Assembly: GCA_008508345.1 (NCBI GenBank)
Contig: QNGE01000111.1
Coordinates: 192,962-256,961, forward strand
From: Paragonimus westermani
Taxonomy: Eukaryota; Platyhelminthes; Trematoda; Plagiorchiida; Troglotrematidae
Direction: 5' to 3'
DNA: 64,000 nt
The translations under genes were made by a program, and so were the position numbers. The notes under the pieces are model-generated. The model was not told the DNA's origin. It worked only from the letters and a program-made list of their open reading frames with translations, and ran no database searches. Shown here one piece after another: positions 22,830 to 31,869 of the stretch. Position 1 is the first letter of the stretch, and each line of letters starts with the position of its first letter.

Positions 22830-24504
22830 GTAAAACATAACATGAACAGGAAGAGACCAAATTGCGTGGACATCGAAATACAAAATACAAAACCGTTTAA
22901 CACCAGACGCACGAAGTATTCAGTTGTGACGAACTTCGATTTGTAGTTGAATGCAAAAATTTTCCGGTTATTCTTCCAAACTCAGCTGCTTTCAGTTTTT
23001 CTGGTAGATTATTTGACAAGACCCATCAACGTCGGTGACGCACAATTAGGCCGTTTTGATATAAAAAGAGGTATATGTTTTGCCCCTTGAGAAGTAACTT
23101 AGATGTCATACATAACGCTCAGAATTTCGTCGCACAGCCAGCTTTACAGAGCTGAGGGAACGACCACAAACATATCCGTGATGATTTATATCAGATGATG
23201 CAAAATGTCTGATGGGACAACCTGTTTCTTGTTTGAGAATGTTCGAGAATTGTGTATCGGCAAAACATCATATTACTTTCATTCATGTTCTAGTCGCCAT
23301 TAATCATCCAACGTAAACAACTCGCGAATTAACTAGTAGAAGTTTCCACATTGCGGGCTAAACTGCATTGTGTGCGAATGTGATGAGTGGGAAGTGCGTC
23401 GGAGTAGTCAAAATAATGTGTAAAACATGGTTAACAGGGCCGTAATTCATGCATACTATGCGTGACAATATTTTAATCTGGACTAGTTTTGTCAAAATGG
23501 TTATCCATACAAATCTTTTGAATCCGGTTCACCTGATCCATTATTGTGAATTTGGCCATTTGGTTTTCAGTGAGTTAAGTTCTGTTCACTACTGTAACTA
23601 TTCTCGGTTTCCTGCCAAGAATATGATGCCATTATTTCGGCCGTCTTCAGTACTTCTGTATATACGTTTTGTTGGTCATTTAATAAGATACAGCAAAATG
23701 AGTGAGCTTGCCCAGGGTAGTCAGCTCGTTTTTATGTGCTTCCTTGTCTAGGGACGTAAATATTCGCTGCTACGCATGAGGTAACTCGTCAGGAAAACTC
23801 AGGAAAGTTGGAGTGATGGTAGTTTCAACATAGTATAACTAATTATGATGAAACTCTGATGATAGCAAGCTTACCGCGCATGTTTCTCGCCGATAGAGGT
23901 TAACCAAATGTGGTCTGTCTTATTAAGTTTCGAAGTAAGGATTGAATCTCATGTTCAGTGTTTCTTAAACAGCCACTGTTAATCAAGAATGCTGCACTTC
24001 ACACAGTTTTGTATGCTAATTACGGTTACCAGTAGCCTCAGCTTGGTAAAATTACTTATCAAGTAATGATACACAGACTTTCCTCGGTTTACCCTGAAAG
24101 CTTTTATTATACATGCAATTACGCAGTCTTGCTTCAGACAAGGAACCTTCCAGGCGCGGTTCAACTGAACATTTTATCACCCTCTATCAGTGAGATGACT
24201 TGAGACTCGTTTTAGTCGAAATCCGACGACGAGCTTCAGATATCCAAATTCTATATAAGTTGCGTCGCGTTTTTCTATTCTCTTGCCAAATTCACCTCTT
24301 GCGTACATCTTCAAAGAACCTGTGATTTCATTTAGGAACAATTAATCCAGTCAAATCTTTGCTCGGTGTGAATTGTTTACAGTTTAGGTTCGCACAAAAT
24401 GACAAGATGTAGATTTAACTGAAAGACTTGTTTAAACAGTTGACTCCAATTCAATGATTTTCAAAGTAAGTAAATGAAAGCTGGTTCTCATTAGTTACTA
24501 ACGG
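22830..24504. other. No recognisable gene
   Basis: Short ORFs (up to 100 codons, 23449-23751 plus) without motifs or paired splice sites. Confidence 0.45.
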
Positions 24505-24585
24505 GATCTGAGTGCGAAGGCTGCGATCAAATGTGTGATGCTGATTTTAAAATTGACCAAATCTTTGACTACTTATCAGGGGTTA
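24505..24585 (+). mobile_element. Tail fragment of the hammerhead/tRNA-like repeat
   Basis: Contains 'gaaggctgcgatcaaatgtg' and, after a few changes, 'accaaatctttgactactta', the conserved 3' tail of the family. No head or ribozyme. Confidence 0.65.
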
Positions 24586-24642
24586 ACGAAACTCAAATGC
24601 ACGTTTGTACCTCAACGTTTCAAATACGCCCATCACGATAAT

Positions 24643-25291
24643 GAGAATAAACACATACGCGAACACATGTTTACGATAATTCATCTTCAGGCCGGTACAA
24701 TTATATAAGGTGTTAGCAGAGTGAGATCGAGATATCGATCAGACTTATTACAGAGAAACGAGGTCACTGGCCAGTCAATTGGCGATGGCTTGATTGGTCG
24801 GTTACGTCACGCTTGTCCATTGGTTTGACCGCGCCGGTTGGTCATCGATCCGATGGATTTTTGACCATGGTAGGTGCAGCGTCTGAACAAACCGTTTTTG
24901 ATGACATAATATCGGATTCCTGGGAATCACGGTCGGTCAACAGCGCTATTCTCGCTCATCTGGTTGAAAGCGGGCATCAGGTGAAAACTGACAAAGCTTC
25001 CAAAGTGGTATATCACGTGCCACGCAACCGATCAAAAGCTGTCCGAATTAGAGCACTTTGTACTGCCAAGGCTATCGGAATCAGGCTGATTGACCAACCG
25101 GCGCGGTCAAACCAATGGACAAGCGTGACGTAACCGACCAATCAAGCCATCGCCAATTGACCGGCCAGTGACCTCGGTTCTCTGTAATAAGTCTGATCGA
25201 TATCTCGATCTCACTCTGCTAACTCCTTATATAATTGTACCGGCCTGAGGATGAATTGTCGAAAACATATGTTCGCGTATGTGTTTATTTT
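24643..25291. mobile_element. Long inverted repeat enclosing a PLE endonuclease remnant
   Basis: Arms 24643-24844 and 25090-25291 (202 bp each) are inverted copies, about 95% identical by eye, around a 245-bp loop. The loop encodes the C-terminal part of a PLE GIY-YIG endonuclease. The outer parts of the arms carry 'cctgaggatgaattgtcgaa' followed by a palindromic aacatatgtt, reminiscent of a PLE terminal hammerhead (CUGANGA and GAAA present) but without a credible stem II. Best read as a collapsed PLE made mostly of its terminal repeats. Confidence 0.7.
24813..25133 (+). pseudogene. PLE GIY-YIG endonuclease C-terminal remnant
   Basis: A 106-codon open frame extends from arm to arm. The middle ('SAILAHLVESGHQV', 'KVVYHVP', 'RALCTAKAIGIRL') matches the usual PLE end with its conserved histidine helix and 'RxxxEAxxI' block (here AKAIGI). 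The GIY-YIG motif itself and all of RT are absent. Confidence 0.6.
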
Positions 25292-25513
25292 CATTTGTAC
25301 CGCAGCTCTTGTGTAGTGTCGCGCCAGCGACATTACCACAATTCCCGTGTGAAAATACATTTTGTGAATTCAGCTACTTGCAATTAGATAGTAGTAAGCT
25401 ACTATAGAAAAACCCCACATTGGTTGTTTCATTCAGAAGAAAGATCTGCTTGTATGTTCATGTCTCTGTGCTGGTAGGCGCCGGACTGTTTATAGGCAAA
25501 AAGAGAATGAAAA

Positions 25514-27080
25514 TCAGGTCAGGTAGAAAGTAAGTTCAATACATTTTCTATCTGCGATCACTTCAGCAAGGAACACTAAAATATACCGAAACAAAACTCG
25601 GCCAGATATGCCAGACTGCGCTAGTACAGTGTTCATGAGAACTTGTAATGCCGCTTGTCTCTCACGTGCAGGCCGATCGACTACTATTTTAAAGCCCCCA
25701 ACCAATTCAGGTACGTTCACAGGGTTGGGCAATGCGTTCCAATGTGGGCAGGCCCCTAAAGGTGGAGCAGTTCTGTCCACAAAGTAACCTGTGTGTTCCA
25801 CTACTCAGACTCAACGAATAACCTTTCAAACGTTCATCTTTATTTAGCGGGAGGTGTATTAGTGGATAATCTGGAGTTTGGGGCATTTGGTAAATGAAAA
25901 GCAGGCCTTCCCTGAGACGCGTGTAACTCATTGAGAACTGACCTAATTGTGTCAGTCTTTCCGGGTAAGGTGTTTCCTGAAACCCACACTTTCAAGTGTC
26001 ATGTGTTTTTAAGACAGGGACAAAGGACCTATATGTATGTCTGCCGATGTGAGAGGATTATGCTGACGAACTTTGTTGGAAGCACTTCACCGCAGAAGGT
26101 TCCGCAAATTCTTTTTAGAAGGTCCCGGGTATTTTGTACTTCTTCAGTCATGACGACACGATTTGTAGACAAACGCAAATTGTCTGCCACCATGGCTTTT
26201 AGGTCTTTTTCGTACACTAACACGGACAGCTTTTGTTGTCAAGGTAATAATCACCACAATTTTGATGACGAACGCGCATGACTGTACACTGGTTGGCACT
26301 GGACAAGCTTTTTTCCACGGACCACAGATTTAAGCAATTCAAATCTTCTTGCAAGTCACTCACATCTTCCAGGTAATCTAGAACCCACCAGAACATTTTG
26401 TCATCGGTGTAGAGCAACATCAGCGATCTGACCATATCTGGTAGTTCAGGAACGAAGATAGTGAATAAAAGCGGCCCTAAACTTGATCCTTGCTAAACGT
26501 CGCTGTTGGCTGTGAACCAATCAGACAAATTTCCGTTCACCATGCCGTTGGAACTACGTCTAGTCAAACAATCCCTTAGCCAGGTGAGTAAATGCTCATC
26601 AAGGCTATAGTCATTCATTTTTCCCAACGGGATGGAATGATAATCCCTACCAAGGGTTTTAGAAATGTTAGGACAAACCACGTCTATGACCAGTCCTGCC
26701 TCTTCAACTTTCATCCAAACATCACGAGCAGACAGCAGATTCGTGAACTACGAATATCCCTAACGGAGGCCATGCTGCTCCTTGATGATACGTTCGAGGT
26801 CTCTAATCTTGACCCCGAGAAAGTCAACTAGTAAACTCCCAATTGTTTTAATGACCACTGAACATAAGCCTGTTAAACTCTAGTTCGGTGGCTCATCCCT
26901 GTATTCACCTTTGCATGCAGATGCAGATATGAACTGTTTCTGGGTTTTCCGTAGACAGCCAGTTCACACGGAACTATTGAAATGTATTGTCAGCCTTACT
27001 GTTTACTCGGAGGTGCAGCTTTTCAAGACGACAAGGGATATCAGGTCTGGACCGGTTGACTTGTGGGTATGCACTCTAAC
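25514..27080 (-). mobile_element. Non-LTR retrotransposon family B, RT half, decayed
   Basis: Minus strand, in order: 'THKSTGPDLIS' (about 27035; usual KSPGPDGI), 'EQHGLREGHSRTNLL' region broken by a stop (about 26770), 'DVVCPNISKTL' (usual VYLDFSKAF, catalytic Asp lost), 'QGSSLGPLLF' (usual PQGSVLGPLLF) with a stop before it, 'LLYTDDKMFW' (usual FADDTKLW, catalytic DD kept), 'EKDLKAMVADNL', and the RT tail ('LRYKRLREGLLFIYQM'-like, down to about 25520). Several stops and shifts make it inactive. Family B differs from family A in its palm motifs. Confidence 0.8.
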
Positions 27081-27957
27081 TTGACTCTTATCTGTGACTA
27101 CGAAATTTGAGATAATTCAGTACAAATGTTTTATTCCACCTGGAAAGATTAACTCTAACAATTCTGTGAACAATTCTTCAACCAGAAACACACACCTGAC
27201 GAGAATGAGAGCTGGATGAAAGCGAAGCATATTGGGTTGGAACACAACTTTCGAATTATGTCTATTGGCAAAAGTGTCTTCTCACAAATCAGCATATCAG
27301 CGCCCTCAGATAGCTCAGCTCTAACCACAACTTGATGATGCTGCAACCAGCTAAATGATCGGGAACAGTTTTGATGGACAGGGTTGACTATATTAACAAG
27401 ATGCAACCTATTCTGCATGGTTGTTTATGATTCAAAAAGGAATGAAGTCCAGACAATTCGGTAAATGTTGAGCAGAGTACCAAGAGAAAACTGCAAGTAT
27501 TACTTGAAGGAAACTTCATCAATGAAGCAACCTTTAAATCCCTAAAGTCAATTGGAACCCAGGTTCTACAGCTACTTGGACTCCGGAAACTTCACACACC
27601 TGGATTTCCACTCAGGCCAAGTTTGTCTATGTCTAACTCTTCACAACATGAAGTAGCTAAGTGGCTAACGAAACTTCTGAAACCCATTCGATACCGAATT
27701 GCTCAGTTCTGTCTGAAAGATAGTTTCGAACTTGCTGGCTTACTTGAGACAATAAGTATTCGAGACAAATAGTTATGCTCTTTTGATGTGGAATCGCGGT
27801 TTACAAAAGTTCCCATAGATGAATGTATCGAATTCCTGATTTCTTATATGAGGGCGCACCACCTAGAAAGTGAATCAGAACAACAACGGCTGCTCTGCAC
27901 CAAAAATGTCAGCTTTGCCTTCCAAGACTCGGGTAACCCGCTTGGCCCTAATCTGGC

Positions 27958-27969
27958 AGATATTTTCGT
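27958..27969. repeat. Left target-site duplication (12 bp)
   Basis: agatattttcgt, repeated exactly at 28225-28236; both lie in the PLE1 'ADIFVAK' codons, so removing the insert restores the frame locally. Confidence 0.85.
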
Positions 27970-28057
27970 TTTTTTCTTTTCAAGTTGATCACCACTCACA
28001 TTTGATCGCAGTGTTCGCATTCAGATAGACTTTGCAGCCAGCCTCTTTCGAAAAGAA

Positions 28058-28073
28058 GCACTAGACTCGAGTT
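28058..28073 (-). ncRNA. Hammerhead 3' part, cut by the gap
   Basis: Minus strand: aactcgag (stem III), tc (cleavage), tagtgc (stem I 3' strand). The core and stem II fall in the N run. Confidence 0.5.
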
Positions 28074-28148
28074 NNNNNNNNNNNNNNNNNNNNNNNNNNN
28101 NNNNNNNNNNNNNNNNNNNNNNNNNNNNNNNNNNNNNNNNNNNNNNNN
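28074..28148. other. Assembly gap (75 N)
   Basis: A run of Ns in the middle of an inverted repeat; gap size may be nominal. Confidence 0.99.
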
Positions 28149-28224
28149 TGCGAACGCTGCGATCAAATGTGAGTGATGGTCAACTTGAAAATAAACCAAA
28201 TCCCCGACTACTCATTAGTAATCT

Positions 28225-28236
28225 AGATATTTTCGT
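28225..28236. repeat. Right target-site duplication (12 bp)
   Basis: agatattttcgt, identical to 27958-27969. Confidence 0.85.
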
Positions 28237-28421
28237 AGCAAAACTTGAGCATCAGTTGACTGGCTAGTTATCTTCAGTGCAGCTATACAAGCGATACGTC
28301 ACTGATACTTTTCTCATCGTACACAATCAACCGCAAACACAGAGCCTAATTGAGAGGATGAATTCTTTGCACCCAAACGCACTTCAGTATGGAAGACGAG
28401 AATCAAAACAGCTAACCATTT

Positions 28422-28982
28422 TTGGATATATGCATCAGGGGAAATGCAGATGACTTGATTCAACGAAGTGTCCATCGCGAGAGCACTTGGACAGGTCATT
28501 TTGGAAACTTTGTTCCCCGATCCTACAAACAAAGTTTTGGGCGCACTTTGTTTGAGCGGGTCAGACGTATTTGCGCTGAAGATACTGTTCAAGGAGAGGT
28601 GGCTCTGTTAGAGACCATCCTACAAATAAACGGTCACCCTAAACTGTATATTGCAGTATTTAAACATCCGATTGATATGGGAATTCGACCCGACACAGTG
28701 TCCAAAAAGCCGGTATTTCTTCGTTTTCTCTTTAAGCGTGATGATGTATGCCGAGCCATTCATCGTCGTCTGCTTAGTTCTATCGCGAGAACATTCAATG
28801 CAGTTTTCACAGTGATTCTGTTCAGAACATTCCGGATTCCGACACCCTGTGTGAAACAACCGGTAGGTGAGTCAGCCAAATCCAACCTTACCTATGAATA
28901 TCGATGTAGATGCGGAGCATCTTACATATGCAGGACTGAGCGCCGGTTGCGAACCCGGGTCGCGAAACATATCCCGAAGTGA
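28422..28982 (+). pseudogene. PLE1 linker and GIY-YIG endonuclease start
   Basis: A 186-codon open frame: 'STWTGHFGNFVPRSYKQSFG' (linker), 'LFERVRRICAEDTV', 'KKPVFLRFLFKRDDV', then 'YRCRCGASYICRTERRLRTR' with the Cys-Cys pair and SYIG-like core of PLE endonucleases (Gly replaced by Cys in SYIC). The downstream part continues after TGA at 28981 to 'RTLHYGEWIAIRKL' and 'VQKQLF' near 29120-29205. Confidence 0.8.
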
Positions 28983-29215
28983 GTCAAAAAACAGATAACG
29001 CAAACAAGTGACGTCACAGCCGCGCAAAGAAACAAGGGGCCTGCATCGTCTATCACGCGTCATATTCTAATGATGCAACACCAGTGTGATCCCACAATGG
29101 CATTTTGCGTTATCTACCCAGCGTCACACAGACGAACGCTGCACTATGGTGAATGGATTGCAATCCGAAAGTTAAAACCGGTGTTGTGGGTTCAGAAACA
29201 ACTGTTTATAGGGTT

Positions 29216-29400
29216 GTCGCTACTGTAGTAGTGAGATTGATTGTGCTGTCTGACAATCGACTTTCTCTGGTATTTGAATAAAACAATGAGAAGACGCAAC
29301 TCATGTGATGTTCTTCGGATTAACATTTCGTACATTCTGATCACACATGGACATGTAACTAGTTTTAAACGAGTCAAAATTCCACAGAGCGGAAGTCATG
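29216..29400 (+). mobile_element. PLE fragment similar to the start of PLE3
   Basis: The segment with 'aacatttcgtacattctgat' recurs at 41408-41428 with similar flanks ('cacatggacat' versus 'cgcatggacat'), so both derive from one element. Only about 180 bp are present here. Confidence 0.6.
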
Positions 29401-29589
29401 GCTTAAGGGATTAAACAGACAGAAACCAAAAATGAAAATCACAATTGTGGGACTGCCGACTACCAAGGTAGCCGCAGTGTCAACACAAATTGTTTTTGAA
29501 CACAGGAAGGGACTGTGGCGTTTAATGACCAAAGCCTAAGCAAACTGTAGTATGCGTTTCCGGTTGCTCCGAAAGATCACCGAGAACGC

Positions 29590-30085
29590 GTCAGAAACTT
29601 TGACTGTGTCCTGTTTGTATTATGTGCCTTGCGACGGAAGATGCAGGGTGCCGTTCATCGGCATCTATACAGGCTTCTGGTGTTTCTAATTGCCTCTCCA
29701 ACCATTTGGGTACATGCTCCTTGATGCGAACAGCTAGTTGTCGGTTGGTCCTCCCTATGTAGCGCATACTGCAGCTACATGAGTATTTGTATAAACACTG
29801 AGATGTGACAGACGTACACCGTTTGTTCGTAACCGGGGCGACTGGTAGAGTTCTAGTTTGCTGTATTACACAGTTTTGCAGCGCTATAAGTCCTGGATAC
29901 AGCCGCTGCTAGAAGCTTTCTCGTCATTGTTGACCAGCTGTCCCCTAGAAACGGGAGTTCTAAATACACCGTCCTCTTTGGTACCCAGAGTGCTGGTCTG
30001 CCTTGCATCTCTGTTGATAAATACACCAGAAATTTGGAGTTACGAAGTGCCAGAATTTCCTGTAGTGTGTACTGCAAATTCATTG
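29590..30085 (-). mobile_element. PLE fragment (PLE2): linker and GIY-YIG endonuclease
   Basis: Minus strand: 'LALRNSKFLVYLSTEMQ', 'KRTVYLELPFLGDSWSTM' (RT-linker block shared with PLE3), 'SAAKLC', then 'YKYSCSCSMRYIGRTNRQLA' with the Cys pair and intact RYIG core, 'EHVPKWLERQ' and 'SSVARHI'. RT is absent and the start is truncated. The endonuclease core is better preserved than in PLE1. Confidence 0.8.
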
Positions 30086-30229
30086 CAGATAAATCTAGGA
30101 TTTAGCCGCAACGTTTGAGCAGGACCGCGGTGATAGGAAAATCGGTTCTCTCTGATAGAAGCCGCGGTACGATAGCGTCACACGACATACTCAACAAACC
30201 TAAGCTTGATTTTTCTAATTAGTACCTGT

Positions 30230-30370
30230 TACAGTGTAACCAAATGTTGGGTTCCACTTCGTGGACGTCTAGGCTTTCTACCACACCAGTACAACGCACT
30301 TCGCAACTTCAAACTTTTGCTGTATTTATCAACACAGACGCAAAGACGACCAGCACTCTGGGTAAACATA
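30230..30370 (+). mobile_element. Small PLE fragment, inverted relative to PLE2
   Basis: 'tgtatttatcaaca' and 'gaccagcactctgggta' are the reverse complement of bases around 29975-30020 in PLE2. The fragment matches the linker region only. Confidence 0.6.
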
Positions 30371-30384
30371 CATAATTGTGCGTA

Positions 30385-30545
30385 ACTGTGAACCATGAGC
30401 AACTGTACCGAAGTACCTCAAATTTCGTAATCACTGGTCAGAGTAAAGTTAGTGAGCTTACCCACAAGTCACCCGGTCCAGATCTGATATCCTATGTCGT
30501 CTTAAAAAGTTGCATCTCCGTGTAAACATTTTAATTCTTTCACGC
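30385..30545 (+). mobile_element. LINE family B fragment
   Basis: Encodes 'LTHKSPGPDLISYVVLKSC' on the plus strand (usual KSPGPDGI block before RT). It is closely similar to the minus-strand segment at 27010-27110 of the family B element. Confidence 0.7.
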
Positions 30546-31588
30546 AACCCGATATCCTAACAATGGTCGTTTTTTACTGACACGCGTGACTCGTTTTGTT
30601 CCGCGTACGCAGTTCATACATGAATTAGTTATAAAAATCTGTTACATATCGAGAGCGGCTGATTACATAATTGACTCATACCAGTATACATGGTCACAAT
30701 TAATGTAGGAAATTGAAATTTTCTGCTGGTATATTGTCAATATAGTGGTGATGAAGTGACGTAGTGCCATTTTTATGCTAAACGTGACACTGACAGAAAA
30801 CAGATACACCGTTGGAGTTGTAGTACACAGAACACTTTCAATGCCGAGAAGGACAGTGCTGGTACCTCTAGAAACGTCCAGAGAATTTTACATTGAACTC
30901 TACTGCTGATATTGTTAATTGGCATTGCTCAGATAAATTTTTGAACACATATAACTATCCCCCTTTACATTTTCCTACTCGAAGTAAGGTGGAATCACTA
31001 GAAAGGAGGGACAGTATGCTTGACAGAAGGACGCAGTATTTACGATGAAACGCTGAGAAATTATTGCCCAAAATAAACATCCACACTGCACCACTGTTAA
31101 AGCCATAGAATTAGAATTGTTCATCAGTCTATTCGTGTTTTCTCACCCACAATATGTACATTTTGTGTAGCTTCATATTTTATATATAAAGCAGTTTACG
31201 GTTTATAGTTTAAGATTTGAGGATATAACTTGCAATATATAGACCAAGTTTTGGTTATCTTTTTAAGTGTCACTCAATCGCTTGAAATTATAATCGAACT
31301 TTGACTGTATGGCTTTTAGAACTTAGTGAAGAAAATATTTGAACTAAAACCCGGTGAACACTACGATTAACAAGACTGTTTTTTTGCCTCAAACCTATCT
31401 GGATGCTCACAATAAACAGTGCACTTGTACAGTACATTCATCAGTCGTGTAATCGAACGATTCAGTGTATAGCCAGAAACTGATTTCTATTACCGTTTAG
31501 TTTCATTTGTGAAAACTATTCATTAGATTACAAATAGTAAGTAGTCATTTGCTCGGCCTTCGGCTGTGAGAACAACACCTTGAAGTCT
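30546..31588. other. AT-rich non-coding stretch downstream of the large gene
   Basis: No ORF of note. It lies 3' of the minus-strand gene at 31870-35802. Confidence 0.5.
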
Positions 31589-31599
31589 TTTATTTTATT
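31589..31599 (-). terminator. Two overlapping AATAAA poly(A) signals
   Basis: On the minus strand AATAAA occurs twice (31589-31594 and 31594-31599), about 270 bases past the stop codon of the large gene. Candidate poly(A) signal by sequence only. Confidence 0.5.
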
Positions 31600-31869
31600 C
31601 AAATATTAGTGAGAAGAAACCTCAAAATCCACATTGTTTCACTCTTAACAAACAAAAGTCGGTTGATATCATTTCTGACGCCGACTTTAACAAGAAAAGC
31701 TACTCAATTTGTCAGTGTTTGGAAATGAAAAACTGCAGACCGTAATTTGCAAACCTCGCTGTGAATGCCAGCTTTGTGCCCAAAATGTCATAGAAACTTA
31801 ATATACACACTCCAGTTATTCAACTCACAGGAAAGGTTGAAGCGAATCAATGTGGATCCGTCCGAAGCT

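Larger units (their letters stand above)
27970..28224. mobile_element. Hammerhead/tRNA-like repeat, inverted unit with assembly gap
   Basis: The left part (27970-28073, minus strand) has the tail, 'tcgcattcagatagacttt' and the start of the hammerhead ('gcactagactcgagtt'). The right part (28149-28224, plus strand) has another copy of the tail to 'ctactcattagta'. Both tails point outward, as at 7364-7881. The centre is unresolved. It interrupts PLE1. Confidence 0.75.
27140..29215 (+). mobile_element. Penelope-like element (PLE1), decayed
   Basis: Plus strand, in order: 'LQPAK-stop-SGTVLMDRVDY' (usual LPADKG...VMDRxDY, about 27330-27400), 'TKRKLQVLLEG', 'LGLRKLHTPGFPLRPSLSMS' (usual GLPKLHKPG), 'CSFDVESRFTKVPIDE' (palm, catalytic Asp kept), 'NPLGPNLADIFVAKLE' (usual SPLGPxLADxFVAxLE, split by an insertion), 'YKRYVTDTFLIV' (usual RYVDDTF; first catalytic Asp is Thr), the RT-endonuclease linker and a GIY-YIG endonuclease to about 29215. 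Stops and frameshifts abound. The insertion at 27970-28224 is a hammerhead-repeat dimer. Confidence 0.85.

Noticed and set aside
25246..25275. Hammerhead at the right arm of the 24.6-kb palindrome
   Set aside because: CTGAGGA and GAAA are present and the following aacatatgtt is palindromic, but the bases between cannot form a stem II and stem I is only two pairs. Kept as a hint only, not annotated as a ribozyme.
28011..28222. Inverted tails at the 28-kb repeat read as terminal inverted repeats of a DNA transposon (MITE)
   Set aside because: The inner parts of the family contain tRNA-like promoter boxes and a ribozyme, other copies exist as single oriented units, and the duplications vary in length (9, 11, 12 bp), which fits retrotransposition better than a cut-and-paste transposase.
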